A stretch of 64,000 bases of DNA from Deinococcus yavapaiensis KR-236 (lineage in GTDB: Bacteria; Deinococcota; Deinococci; Deinococcales; Deinococcaceae), in the NCBI RefSeq assembly GCF_003217515.1, contig NZ_QJSX01000001.1, positions 372,001 through 436,000 on the forward strand, written 5' to 3'. This document shows positions 43,816 through 54,109 of this stretch, in pieces. The notes beneath the pieces were generated by a model. The model worked only from the letters and a program-made list of their open reading frames with translations. It did not search any database and was not told the origin of the DNA. The first letter of the stretch is position 1; the number at the start of each line of letters is the position of its first letter. The position numbers and the translations under genes are program-made.

Positions 43816-44625
43816 TCACTTCAATACTTCGAGGGCGTGCCGCGCGCGCGGCACCTTCTCGGCGCGTTGCTTGTCGAATTCGTACGGTTCGTGCATCAAA
43901 AACCAGTACAGGTCGTGCAAGTACGTGTGCGCGAGGTAGGCGCGCAGACGCGTAAGAGCGCCGGGCTCGTCGGGCAGCAGACTCAGTACCATCTCGACGC
44001 TTTCCGACGGGGGGCGCAAATCGAGGGTGCCGGTCTTGAGCAAGGCGAGGTCGCGAATCGGGTCGTCACTTTGAGCGCGCGTCCAATCGATCACGAGAAC
44101 GTCACCCGCGTCGTTCAAGAGAATGTTGTCGGACCACAGGTCGAGGTGGCAGTACGCGGCCTTCACGGCGAGGTCGCCGCGCCGCAACGGCGTCTCGACT
44201 GCCTCGAAGAGGTCGTCGAGGCCGAAGCCGCTGAGGCCTCCGCGGAATCGCTGAAGGCGTTCGCGCAGTCGCTCGAGGTCCACCTCGCCGGCCCGTTCGG
44301 CGTGAAGTCCGCGCAAGAAGGTGCCGAGGTGCGGCAGGGCAAGCGGAACGTTCGCGGCCGTCACGGGCCGCCCCTGAAAGCGGCGCAGGATCAGGACTTG
44401 TGACCCGTCGGCTTCGAGGGCGTCCACGACCCACGTTCCCAATCCCGCGCGGCGCATGTTCGCGGCTTCCAATTCGTGCCACCCGAGTTGATTGCGATAC
44501 ACCTTCAAGACGTACTCGCCCGCCGCGTACACCCGCGAGTGTACGCCGCCGCCGAGGCGAGTGAGAGGGCCGCAACGCGCTTCGAGCGTCGGGAGGCCGG
44601 AGCGGTTCGTCACGCGCCTCATCAT
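43816..44625 (-). CDS. Phosphotransferase (APH fold), intact
   Basis: 269 residues. It has a lobe with GGGVHSRVYAAGEYVLKVYR, the catalytic CHLDLWSDNILLN (HxD-x4-N) and the metal site VIDWTRAQSDD, like fructosamine/choline/aminoglycoside kinases. Unlike the truncated relative at the left edge, the catalytic Asp and Asn are intact. The substrate is unknown. ATG at 44625, with a second ATG directly after. Confidence 0.83.
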   Translation of the reverse strand: MMRRVTNRSGLPTLEARCGPLTRLGGGVHSRVYAAGEYVLKVYRNQLGWHELEAANMRRAGLGTWVVDALEADGSQVLILRRFQGRPVTAANVPLALPHLGTFLRGLHAERAGEVDLERLRERLQRFRGGLSGFGLDDLFEAVETPLRRGDLAVKAAYCHLDLWSDNILLNDAGDVLVIDWTRAQSDDPIRDLALLKTGTLDLRPPSESVEMVLSLLPDEPGALTRLRAYLAHTYLHDLYWFLMHEPYEFDKQRAEKVPRARHALEVLK

Positions 44626-44674
44626 AGCGATTCGCGCCGGGAAGGGCGCGAATCGCGGGCACCGAACTCGGCGT

Positions 44675-45682
44675 TCAAGGCTCGTCTTTCAGAGCCTTTT
44701 CGAGCACCGCGACGAGGCGCGGGTCGAGCGTCTTGCCGACTTCGTTTTGCAAGGCGCCGACGTCGCCCTTGCGGACGTACGCGTCGGCGATCGCGACGAT
44801 GCGCGCCAGCAGCGGAATTTCCTCGCCTGCCAGTCGGTCGGGCTCGCCGAAGCCGTCCCATCGTTCGTGATGATGCCGCACCCCGAGGCGAGCGTTGGTC
44901 AAGCCTGACACGTCGTGCAGCAAATTCGCTCCCAACATGGCGTGCCCATCGTCTCCGTGAAGCTTGCCGAGGTCGTGCAGGGTGGAGGCGTACCACAACT
45001 CGTCCATCTCGCGTTCCGACAAGCCTGCCGTCCGCCCGAGCTTGAGGGCGATCTCGGTCACTTTGCGCGAGTGTCCGACAGCATCGAAGTCGAGGCTTTC
45101 GACAGCCTCCACGAACACGCCGGACAGTTGCCGAGCGAGCGCTCGAGCGTCCTCACGCGCTTCGAGCAAGCTGACGAGCGGCGTGACGGCGGTCGCCCAC
45201 CTCGTCACCGCCTCGAGTTGTAGCGTGGCGAAGCCACCTTCACCGTACCGATCCAAGACGATCGCGCCGAGGAAACGGTTGCGGTCACGCAGAGGAGCGA
45301 TCAGGCTGCTTCGCACTTCGCGCATGCCGAGCAGATCGAGTTTCGCGCGCACTTCCGGCGGATTGGTGGCGAACAGTTCGGTCGCGCCGTCCGCCACGAC
45401 ACGCGCTCGCCCTGACGACCACGGGCCCGACAGCGGGCTGCCGACGAGTTCTCGGTCGTATCCTACGACCGCCGCGACGCGGTCCTCACCGGGACGCACC
45501 ACGGCGTAGCCCTTGAGATTGCCGCCGCCCGCGAGTTCGATCGCTTGGTGAAGCGCCGCTTCCAGCACACCTTCCAAGGTGGGCTTGGCAAGAAGGTCCC
45601 CGAGTACCTTCCCGGGATCGTTCACGATGGGGACGGCGGCGGGCGCGGACGTAGCGGGCTGCTTGGCGGGTCTTCTGAACAC
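44675..45682 (-). CDS. GAF and HD-GYP domain protein with variant GYP motif
   Basis: 335 residues, GTG start. A GAF-like domain spans about 25-170 (VRSSLIAPLRDRNRFLGAIVLDRYG). Then the HD-GYP domain has STLHDLGKL, HHHERWDGFGEPDRL and AIADAY. The GYP tripeptide reads GEP, a variant that may change or abolish cyclic di-GMP hydrolysis. A nearby TATACT lies 9 nt before the start. It probably links a small-molecule signal to a second messenger. Confidence 0.83.
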   Translation of the reverse strand: MFRRPAKQPATSAPAAVPIVNDPGKVLGDLLAKPTLEGVLEAALHQAIELAGGGNLKGYAVVRPGEDRVAAVVGYDRELVGSPLSGPWSSGRARVVADGATELFATNPPEVRAKLDLLGMREVRSSLIAPLRDRNRFLGAIVLDRYGEGGFATLQLEAVTRWATAVTPLVSLLEAREDARALARQLSGVFVEAVESLDFDAVGHSRKVTEIALKLGRTAGLSEREMDELWYASTLHDLGKLHGDDGHAMLGANLLHDVSGLTNARLGVRHHHERWDGFGEPDRLAGEEIPLLARIVAIADAYVRKGDVGALQNEVGKTLDPRLVAVLEKALKDEP

Positions 45683-45779
45683 GACATTCCCAGTATAGGC
45701 GCCTCACCCGCCCGACGTCATGACCTTTCTCATGCCCGTGACGATCAATGCCCATGAAAAGCCGCTAAAGTATTCACGC

Positions 45780-46499
45780 TTGGATACGACTCGCGTCACC
45801 ACGGAAGTTCGGCGGGCCCTGCAACGCTTCGATTCGCGCGCCGCAACTTGGATCTCTCGCTACACGGCGAGGGGTGGCAAAGTCTATTGCGCGGCGGGCT
45901 GCTTTCGCTGCTGCGACATGCCGATTCGCGTTTCGCTCGCCGAGGCGCTCGTCGTGGCAGAGTCCTTGACGCCTTCGCAGTTCGAGGCGGTCGAAGCGCA
46001 CGCGGAGCGCGTGTGGCTCAACGCGCACGAAAGCCGAGACGGCGACGAGTACGTCGAAAACCATCGCCGCTCGGTCGGATTCTGCCCGCTGCTCGACCGC
46101 GAGACGGGACGCTGCGGCGCGTACGAGGCGAGACCCGCGCGATGCCGCGACACCTACTCCGCCATGCCCGCCCGTTTTTGCGCGCCCGACGGCTTGTCGA
46201 GCTTGCGCCGCAGCGAGCGGCGCGCTTACGAACAAGAAGTTCGCACGAATCCCGTCATGGACGGCACGTCCCACTTCATCGCGCCTCTGGAAGACCTCAG
46301 CGTGCCGATTTGGGAGACTTGCGCGACCCTCATGCGCCGCGAACTGGGCTTCGAGGTGTGGGGCGACTTCTGGACGCTCGTGGCGTACAGCCGCGACGAA
46401 CGCTTCTGGTCGGCGCTGCGAAGCCATTCGCCCCGCTCGGTGATCGCCGCTCTGAAACGCGCGAGGTTGTATCATCCGGAACTCGTTCAAATCGAGTGA
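45780..46499 (+). CDS. YkgJ-family cysteine-cluster protein
   Basis: 239 residues from TTG 45780. VYCAAGCFRCCDMP, CPLLDRETGRCGAYEARPARCRDTY contains the C-x3-C-x2-CC ... C-x7-C-x8-C set of YkgJ-type zinc/iron-chelating proteins of unknown function, which are often near Fe-S or protein-modification genes. A TAAAGT box lies 8 nt before TTG 45780. ATG 45732 would add 16 residues, a less likely start. Confidence 0.8.
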   Translation: MDTTRVTTEVRRALQRFDSRAATWISRYTARGGKVYCAAGCFRCCDMPIRVSLAEALVVAESLTPSQFEAVEAHAERVWLNAHESRDGDEYVENHRRSVGFCPLLDRETGRCGAYEARPARCRDTYSAMPARFCAPDGLSSLRRSERRAYEQEVRTNPVMDGTSHFIAPLEDLSVPIWETCATLMRRELGFEVWGDFWTLVAYSRDERFWSALRSHSPRSVIAALKRARLYHPELVQIE

Positions 46500-46757
46500 G
46501 GCCGTAACGCTTTTGGAGCGTCCGTTTCGCCCGTTGGCTCCGCCCATCCCGACTTCGTGTGCTTCCCCTTCCGAATGACCCAGCAGGGCCTGCCGAACGG
46601 CCACGTACGAGTGATGCAAGCCTTGGAACTGGCGTGTCTCCGCAGCCTCACCGCCAACGTCACGAATGACGTCGAGCGGTTGCTCGGCCCTTCGCGAAGG
46701 TCGCACGCGATTACTCGCATTTCTGGAACCGCCCGCGTGTGCCGTTACGATCCTCGA
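46500..46757. other. Intergenic, no gene recognised
   Basis: About 260 bases between the YkgJ gene and the terminator of the etf operon. Only shadow frames. Confidence 0.4.
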
Positions 46758-46796
46758 CGAGAACGAGGGCCGGTTCTCGACCGGCCCTCGTTCTCG
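46758..46796 (-). terminator. Terminator of the etf operon
   Basis: Perfect 16-bp stem 46758-46773 with 46781-46796 (CGAGAACGAGGGCCGG and complement), 7-nt loop. No T-run on either side. Confidence 0.7.
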
Positions 46797-46809
46797 CGCT
46801 CGTGTCCGC

Positions 46810-47756
<947 letters not shown>

Positions 47757-47760
<4 letters not shown>

Positions 47761-48515
47761 GCGAGCACCTTCGCTTCCGAGCGCAACAGCTCGAGCAGTT
47801 GCGCCGCCGCCGCTTGCGCGTCCTTCCCGTCGATGACCTTGCCAAGGCGGGCGCGCGCTTGAATCTCGGCGCCGACCACGCGGGCCAAGGGTTGCACGCC
47901 GTACTGCTCCAGCGTGTCCTTGCGCAGTTCCTTCTTCTTCGCCTTCATGATGTTCGGCAAGGTCGGGTAGCGCGGGTCGTTGAGTCCTTGCTGGGTCGTC
48001 ACGACCGCCGGCAAGCTCACCTCGAAGCTTTCGTTGCCCTCGTCGACGTCGTGGCGTCCCACGAGTTTGTCGCCTTGCACTTCGAGGCCGTTCGTCCACG
48101 TGAGTTGCGGCCAGCCGAGACGCTCGGCCGTCGCCGCGCCAAGCGCTTGGCTGTCCCAGTCGGCTTGCTGGCCGCCCGCGAGGATCAGCGACGCATCTTC
48201 CTGGCTTGCGATTTGAGCGACGAGCTTGCTGAGGGCGATCGCGTCGAGCGCCACGTTCGTCTCGACGTGAATCGCGCGGTCGGCGCCCATCGCAAGGGCC
48301 GTGCGAAGCGCGTCCTCGTTGCGCTTGGGTCCGACGGCGAGCGCGATGACCTCGGTGCCCGCCCCCGCTTCCTTGAGGCGCAACGCCTGCTCCACGCCGT
48401 ACTCGTCCATGCCGTCCATCACGAGGGTCGCACCCTCGAGGTCCACGGCACTTCCTTGGACCCGTACGCGTGCTTCCGCGTCGGGTACTTGCCGAATCAA
48501 AGTCAGAATCTTCAT
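47757..48515 (-). CDS. etfB: Electron transfer flavoprotein beta subunit
   Basis: 252 residues, with MDEYGVEQALRLKE, VIALAVGPKRNEDALRTALAMGADRAIHVE and the AMP-site LILAGGQQADWDSQALGA. Partner of EtfA. A GGAG site precedes ATG 48515. Downstream of the acyl-CoA dehydrogenase gene in the same operon. Confidence 0.94.
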
Positions 48516-48546
48516 GGCAGTCTCCGAACAGTCAGTTTACTAGAGG

Positions 48547-49686
48547 TTACTTGAGGAGTTGACGGGCGATCACCACGCGCTGAATTTCGTTCGTTCCCTC
48601 GTAGATCATGTTGAGTTTCACGTCGCGCAGCAACTTCTCGACGGGATACTCGCCGACGTAGCCGTAGCCTCCGAAGACTTGGATGCCTTCGTTGGCGGCC
48701 TTGAACGCCATCTCCGAGCAGTACGCTTTGGCGATGGCGCTCTCCATCGAGTGCGGCATTGCGTTGTCCACGAGCCACGCGGCCTTGTACGTCATGTAAC
48801 GGCCCGTTTCGATGCCCATCGCCATCTCGGCGAGCTTGAATTGAATCGCTTGGAACTCGGCGATGGGACGGCCGAAGGCAGCGCGTTCCTTGGCGTACTT
48901 GATGCTCTCCTCCATCGCCCGCCGCGCGATGCCGACCGAGCCGGCCGCCACCGGGATGCGTGTCTTGTCGAGGGTTTTCATGGCGATCTTGAAGCCGTCG
49001 CCGATCCCGCCGAGGATGTTTTCCTTCGGCACGCGCACGTTCTCGAACACGAGTTCGGAGGTGAGCGACGCGCGCTGACCGAGCTTGTGCTTGATCTTGT
49101 TGTACGACTGGCCCGGAGCGTCCTTCGGAACCACGATCGCGACGGTGCCACGATGCCCCTTGCTCTTGTCGACGCTGGCGAACACGACGGTGATTTCGGC
49201 GACGCCGCCGTTCGAGATCCACATTTTGGTGCCGTTGATGACCCACTCGTCACCGTCGAGGACGGCGGTGGTGTTCATGGCGGCGGCGTCACTGCCGTTG
49301 TTCGGTTCGGACAAGGCGAACGCGGCGAGCGACGGCTTGTCGAGCAGGGGCGACAAGAACTTCTTGTGCTGCTCTTCACTGCCGCCGACGATGATCGGCG
49401 TGATGCCGAGCTCGGACGCCATGAGGATGGTGTAGATGCCCATGCAGCCGTACGCGAGTTCTTCGGCGATGATCGACTCGTCGATCATGCCGAGACCGAG
49501 GCCGCCCGCGTGCTCGGGAATGGATGCGTTGAGGAGGCCGAGGTCGAAAGCCTTTTCGACGACCTGCCAAGGCAGTTCTTCCTTCTGGTCGTACTCGGAC
49601 GCGATCGGGATGATTTCGTTTTTCGCGAAGTCGCGCGCGAGGGCTTGAAGTTGCTTTTGCTCGTCCGTCAGCGAGAAATCGATCAT
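48547..49686 (-). CDS. Acyl-CoA dehydrogenase (first)
   Basis: 379 residues. FSLTDEQKQLQALARDFAKNEI start, the FAD/substrate signature LSEPNNGSDAAAM, AYCSEMAFKAANEGIQVFGGYGYVGEYPVEKLLRD with a following EG pair that carries the catalytic Glu region (IYEGTNEIQR). It oxidises acyl-CoA to enoyl-CoA and passes electrons to EtfAB, encoded just downstream. An operator-like palindrome lies 26-45 bp upstream of the ATG. Confidence 0.94.
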   Translation of the reverse strand: MIDFSLTDEQKQLQALARDFAKNEIIPIASEYDQKEELPWQVVEKAFDLGLLNASIPEHAGGLGLGMIDESIIAEELAYGCMGIYTILMASELGITPIIVGGSEEQHKKFLSPLLDKPSLAAFALSEPNNGSDAAAMNTTAVLDGDEWVINGTKMWISNGGVAEITVVFASVDKSKGHRGTVAIVVPKDAPGQSYNKIKHKLGQRASLTSELVFENVRVPKENILGGIGDGFKIAMKTLDKTRIPVAAGSVGIARRAMEESIKYAKERAAFGRPIAEFQAIQFKLAEMAMGIETGRYMTYKAAWLVDNAMPHSMESAIAKAYCSEMAFKAANEGIQVFGGYGYVGEYPVEKLLRDVKLNMIYEGTNEIQRVVIARQLLK

Positions 49687-49711
49687 GCGTCTCCCAAAGT
49701 AGAGGCTCGAA

Positions 49712-49731
49712 AACCGAACGCTCGTTCGGTT
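49712..49731. promoter_or_regulatory. Palindromic operator before acyl-CoA dehydrogenase 1
   Basis: AACCGAACG-CT-CGTTCGGTT, perfect 9-bp arms. The core CGAACGnTCGTT recurs before the second acyl-CoA dehydrogenase. Typical of TetR-type fatty-acid regulators. Confidence 0.7.
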
Positions 49732-49858
49732 GAACTCAGTCCAAAATAGCATCCTCGCTTGCGAAGGTACAGAGCGCTCACCCCCTTTAGATGACGTTAG
49801 GAAAGGATGAGCACAATGCCTCCTCGAACGGGAAGTTCGCTTTCCGAAAGGAGACTTC

Positions 49859-50977
49859 ATGCGATACCAAGGCCTCATCGTCCTCACCCTCTCTGCCCTG
49901 CTTGGCGCTTGCGGAACCGCGCCCGGCTTCCCGAGGTTCCACGCGCCGACCGGCTTGACTTTCGACCGACGCGACGACGCCGTTTTGTTCACGGCAAGTG
50001 ACGCCGCGAACGCCCTCGATTTCCGGCTTTGGCTGACACGTGACGGCACGACGAAACGCGTGCCCTTGAAGCTGACCGCCGACGAACTCGTGCTCGGCGC
50101 GGCCTTCGAAGACGCCGAAACCGCGATCGTCGCCATTCGTTCAGGCAACGAAGACCGAATCGCCCGCTTGAACCTCACGACGGGCGAGGCGACGACGCTG
50201 ACAAGCGGTGAGAAGGCGGGATTCGGACTCTTGGAACTCGACAGTCTCACCGTCACCGACGATCGAGCCTCCTTCCTCGCCTCGTACGAGGGTTCGGAGC
50301 CCGAAGCGGACGGACACGGCGACGTACGCCAAACCGTCTTCGCGCTCGACCTCACGAGCGGTGAAGTCGAGCGCCTCGATCTCGCTTCGCAAGCGGCGAA
50401 GGACTTCGAGGCGAAGCGCGTTTCGAACGCCAAGAACGCGTTTCGAACGCGGGCCGTCGCGCCCGGCGTCGCGTGGCTCGCGTTTCCGAAAAAACTCGCC
50501 TCGCGCCCCGTGTACGGATCGCCGTATCACACGGGCAACGACCTTTACGCCGTGGACCTCAATCGTGGCGCGGGCGACGACGACTTGGGTGACGGCGTGA
50601 TCGCGGCGGCGCCCGGCCAAGTCGTGTTCAGCGGCTGGAACAGCCAAGGGTACGGCAACCTCGTCATCGTTCGTCATGCGAACGGCCTCCAGACGTACTA
50701 CGCGCACCTCAGCAAGACGGCCGTCACGACCGGCGCGAACGTCTACGCGGGCCAATGGATCGGCAACGTCGGAAACACGGGCCAGCAGAACATGGCCGCG
50801 CACCTGCACTTCATGGTGCGCGATCCGTCGCTGCCGTCGGGCTATCAAAGCGTGAAGGCCGCGACGACCAGCAACCCGACGATCGCCTTCGGGCCAAGCG
50901 TCTCGGGCAGCGCGAGCACGTGCCCCGTGAGCGACTTGATCGGCGACGTGACGTACGAGTACCGAGTCGGCTGCTGA
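49859..50977 (+). CDS. M23 (LytM-type) peptidase lipoprotein
   Basis: 372 residues. Signal peptide with lipobox LLGAC (Cys near 18). An N-terminal beta-repeat-like region (about 20-200, TGEATTL, TSGEVERL segments) precedes the M23 domain (about 215-340) with zinc ligands in SPYHTGNDLYAVDLN and HLHF. It probably cleaves peptidoglycan cross-links. A GGAGA site precedes ATG 49859. Ends with a short Cys-containing C-terminus (CPVSDLIGDVTYEYRVGC), perhaps disulfide linked. Confidence 0.88.
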   Translation: MRYQGLIVLTLSALLGACGTAPGFPRFHAPTGLTFDRRDDAVLFTASDAANALDFRLWLTRDGTTKRVPLKLTADELVLGAAFEDAETAIVAIRSGNEDRIARLNLTTGEATTLTSGEKAGFGLLELDSLTVTDDRASFLASYEGSEPEADGHGDVRQTVFALDLTSGEVERLDLASQAAKDFEAKRVSNAKNAFRTRAVAPGVAWLAFPKKLASRPVYGSPYHTGNDLYAVDLNRGAGDDDLGDGVIAAAPGQVVFSGWNSQGYGNLVIVRHANGLQTYYAHLSKTAVTTGANVYAGQWIGNVGNTGQQNMAAHLHFMVRDPSLPSGYQSVKAATTSNPTIAFGPSVSGSASTCPVSDLIGDVTYEYRVGC

Positions 50978-50982
50978 ATCGC

Positions 50983-51012
50983 ACGAGGGCCGCGCATGTG
51001 CGCGGCCCTCGT
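50983..51012. terminator. Hairpin terminator between convergent genes
   Basis: Stem 50983-50996 with 50999-51012 (ACGAGGGCCGCGCA and complement), 2-nt loop, 14 bp. It lies between the M23 gene and the convergent nucleotidase. Confidence 0.65.
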
Positions 51013-51046
51013 CCTTCGGTCAAGAAGCGATGGTCATGCCACCCGC

Positions 51047-52807
51047 TCAGCGAATGATGGTGATGCGATTCTTGATCTGGCCGTCGAGCGTCGAACCCTT
51101 GGCCTTGAGGTAGGCGACCAGCGCGTCCACGTCCTGCAATCCCGGAAGCAGCACGCGGTTGGTGCCTTGCTTGAAGGGCGTGAAGGCGTCCCCACCATCG
51201 GCAAGGAAGCTGTTCATCGCGACGCGGTAAGTCGTGGTGTCGCCGAGGGGCTGGCCTTGGAAGGTCACGTTCGAGACGCGCGGTCCCGTGATGCCCGGGC
51301 GCAGGTCGATGGTGTAGCTGAAGCCTTCCGACACCTGCAAGACCTTGTTGGCGGTGGCGTTCGCACCGGTCGCGATCAACTCGAGCGCGGCCTTGACCTG
51401 GGCGCCCGTGAGGTCCATGACGACCATGGTGTTGCTGAAGGGCTGCACGGCGAAGACGTCCCCGAAGGTGAGGCGGGCGCCGCCGTTGGTGCTGGGGCTT
51501 CCAGGCAGGTTGCCGCGAATGCCGCCCGGGTTCATCAAGGCGAACTGCGTGCCTTGATCTTGCGTGGCGAAGACTTGCGCGTCGGCGATGACGTCGCCGA
51601 GGGCGCTCTCGACGTCCCGCACGTCGTCGGCCTTGGTCGCGTTGAATCCACGGCGAATCTGCGGTACCGAGAGGTTCGTGACGAACACGTTCTTGACGGC
51701 GTCGGTCTTGGCCTTCGCGGTCGTCAAGAGCTGCGTCATGTTGAAGTCCAGCGTGTTGTTCGCCGCGCGCTGATCGTAGTTCACGACGAGGTTGGCCGCC
51801 TTGGCCGAGACCACGCGGTGGTTGGCCTTGTCGACGGTCAGGTCGAGTCGCTGCAGCAGGTGTCCGTAGAACTCGCCTTGAATGACGATGCGGTCCTTGC
51901 CGTTCGGGTCAGGCACGAGGCAGTTGTAGCCCGTGTGGGTGTGCCCACTGATGATCGCCACGACGGACGGATCGACCTTGCGCGCGATCTTGTAGATCGG
52001 CGACGCGGTGTTGAGCGTCTTGCAGCCTTCGGTCGCGTAGGTGTCGGGCGAGTTCGTGCCCAGCGTGCCGCCCTCGTGAATCAAGACCACGATGGCGTCG
52101 ACGTTCATGCTCTTGAGCACGGGCACGTACTTGTTGATCGACTCGGCCTCGTCGAGGAAGTTGATCTCCGCGATGCCGCTCGGCGACACGATCGTCGGGG
52201 TTTCGGTGGTCACGGCGCCGATGAAGCCGATACGCGCGCCGTCGGCGGTCGTCTCGACGTAGTAGGGCGTGAACGGGTTGGCGCCGTTGGCCTTGTACTC
52301 CACGTTGGCGCCGAGCCACTTGAACGTCGCGCCGCTGTAGTTCGGGTCGAACTTGCAGGCCTTGTTGGCGTCGTTGCTGGCGCAACCGCCGTTTTGCATG
52401 CGCAGCAATTCCTGCAGCCCCTGGTCGAACTCGTGGTTGCCGAGGGCGCTGGCCTTCATGCCGAGCTCGCTCAAGGCGTACACGGTCGGCTCGTCGCGCA
52501 GCAAGCTGGACGTGACCGGGCTCGCGCCGATCAAGTCGCCGCCACCCACGAAGATGGTGTTCTTGTTGGCCGCGCGGGCATCGGCAAGTTCGCCGCCGAT
52601 GGCCTCGATTCCGCCCGCCTTGATGGCCGCCGCAGCGCCGATGGGCGTGAAGGTGGTCGGCTCGAGGTTGCCGTGAAAGTCGTTGAGGCCGAGGACGGTG
52701 ACGTCGACCGGCTGAGGAGGCTTGTTGCCCACTTGAGTCGCCTGATTGCACGCGGCGAGCAAGAGGGTGAGGGTGGTGAGGGTCGCGATCCTCGAAAAGT
52801 TTTTCAT
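51047..52807 (-). CDS. 5'-nucleotidase/phosphoesterase lipoprotein
   Basis: 586 residues. Lipobox LLLAAC (Cys near 20). Metallophosphoesterase motifs LGLNDFHGNLEP, GGGDLIGASP, LGNHEFDQG, and later ISGHTHTGY, then the UshA-like C-terminal domain (NPGGIRGNLPG, TFGDVFAVQPFSN). It removes phosphate from extracellular nucleotides for uptake of nucleosides and phosphate. A second, secreted relative lies at 55.6 kb. Confidence 0.9.
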   Translation of the reverse strand: MKNFSRIATLTTLTLLLAACNQATQVGNKPPQPVDVTVLGLNDFHGNLEPTTFTPIGAAAAIKAGGIEAIGGELADARAANKNTIFVGGGDLIGASPVTSSLLRDEPTVYALSELGMKASALGNHEFDQGLQELLRMQNGGCASNDANKACKFDPNYSGATFKWLGANVEYKANGANPFTPYYVETTADGARIGFIGAVTTETPTIVSPSGIAEINFLDEAESINKYVPVLKSMNVDAIVVLIHEGGTLGTNSPDTYATEGCKTLNTASPIYKIARKVDPSVVAIISGHTHTGYNCLVPDPNGKDRIVIQGEFYGHLLQRLDLTVDKANHRVVSAKAANLVVNYDQRAANNTLDFNMTQLLTTAKAKTDAVKNVFVTNLSVPQIRRGFNATKADDVRDVESALGDVIADAQVFATQDQGTQFALMNPGGIRGNLPGSPSTNGGARLTFGDVFAVQPFSNTMVVMDLTGAQVKAALELIATGANATANKVLQVSEGFSYTIDLRPGITGPRVSNVTFQGQPLGDTTTYRVAMNSFLADGGDAFTPFKQGTNRVLLPGLQDVDALVAYLKAKGSTLDGQIKNRITIIR

Positions 52808-52881
52808 ATTCCGTCGAATATGTTAAAGCATCTTGCAGCAGAGCACCTTCATGAGCGGCTCGTCATGTCCGTCTCACGTGC

Positions 52882-54069
52882 TCACTCTGCCGCGAACTCT
52901 GCGAGCACTTGCCGAGCGATCACGACGTGCTGAATCTCGGAGGTGCCTTCGTAGATCTCGGTCACCTTCGCGTCGCGGTACAAGCGCTCCACCGGATACT
53001 CGCGGCTGTAGCCGTTGCCGCCGAACACTTGAATGGCGTCGCGCGTCACTTCCACGGCCGCGTCGGAAGCGAGGAGCTTGGCGATGCTCGCCTCCTTGCT
53101 GTACTTCTGCCCCGCGTCCTTGAGCCACGCGGCTTTGAGGGCCACGAGTCGGGCCGCCTCGATGCGCGCGGCCATCTGCGCGATCTTGAAGCTGACCGCC
53201 TGATTGTCGGCGATCTTCTTGCCGAACTGCTCGCGCGTCAAGGCGTAGCGCGTCGCGTGTTCGAAGGCCGCTCGGGCGATGCCGAGCGCCTGCATCGCGA
53301 TGCCGACGCGGCCCGCGTCGAGACTGGATAACGCCACGATCAGGCCTTCGCCTTCCTTGCCCACCATGTTCGAAGCTGGTACGCGCACCTCGTCGAATTG
53401 CACGGTCGTCGTGTGCGCAGCGTGAAGTCCCATCTTCTCCTCCGGCTTGCCGAAAGAAAGCCCGGGAGCGTCTTTCTCGACGACAAAGCACGACACGCCG
53501 CGCGCACCCGAGCCGCCCGTCCTCGCCATCACGAGGTACGTGTCGGCTTGACCGCCCGACGTGATCCATGCCTTGCTGCCGTTCAGGACGTACTCGTCGC
53601 CGTCTCTGCGCGCCGAGAGGCGCAAGCTCGCGGCGTCCGAACCCGCGTTGGGCTCGGTGAGGCAGAAGGCGCCGATCTTTTCGCCCCGCGCGAGCGGCAC
53701 GAGGTACGTTCGCTTGAGCTCGTCGCTGCCGTAACGAAGCAGCATCTGCTCCGGCAACCCGTTTTGCACGCTCACGATCACGGCGACGCTGGCGTCGGCG
53801 GCGGCGACCTCTTCGAGGCACAGCGCGTACGTGACGGAGTCGAGTTCGGCGCCTCCCCACTTCTCGGGCACGGTCGCGCCGAGCAGCCCGAGTTCGGCGA
53901 GTCCGCGCAGTTGCGGCCAAGGAAATTCGCCCGTCTTGTCGTACTGCGGCGCCAGGGGGGCGATCTCGGCTTGGCAGTAGTCTCGCACCGTCTGCACGAT
54001 GAGGCGTTGATCGTCGGAGAGGGCGAAGTTCAGACCGCCGTGGGAAGCGGGATCGAGGACGCTCGTCAT
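52882..54069 (-). CDS. Acyl-CoA dehydrogenase (second)
   Basis: 395 residues. Standard family features: ALSDDQRLIVQTVRDYCQAEI, FCLTEPNAGSDAASL, KAWITSGGQAD, DAIQVFGGNGYSREYPVERLYRDAKVTEIYEGTSEIQHVVIARQ. Probably a different chain-length or branched-chain specificity from the first. Stands alone with its own palindrome upstream. Confidence 0.93.
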   Translation of the reverse strand: MTSVLDPASHGGLNFALSDDQRLIVQTVRDYCQAEIAPLAPQYDKTGEFPWPQLRGLAELGLLGATVPEKWGGAELDSVTYALCLEEVAAADASVAVIVSVQNGLPEQMLLRYGSDELKRTYLVPLARGEKIGAFCLTEPNAGSDAASLRLSARRDGDEYVLNGSKAWITSGGQADTYLVMARTGGSGARGVSCFVVEKDAPGLSFGKPEEKMGLHAAHTTTVQFDEVRVPASNMVGKEGEGLIVALSSLDAGRVGIAMQALGIARAAFEHATRYALTREQFGKKIADNQAVSFKIAQMAARIEAARLVALKAAWLKDAGQKYSKEASIAKLLASDAAVEVTRDAIQVFGGNGYSREYPVERLYRDAKVTEIYEGTSEIQHVVIARQVLAEFAAE

Positions 54070-54083
54070 GCCTCTCAGTGTAG

Positions 54084-54097
54084 CGAACGATCGTTAG
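54084..54097. promoter_or_regulatory. Palindromic operator before acyl-CoA dehydrogenase 2
   Basis: CGAACGATCGTTAG with a perfect AACGATCGTT core (54086-54095). Resembles the operator at 49712-49731. Confidence 0.6.
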
Positions 54098-54109
54098 GAA
54101 GGCGGGGTC

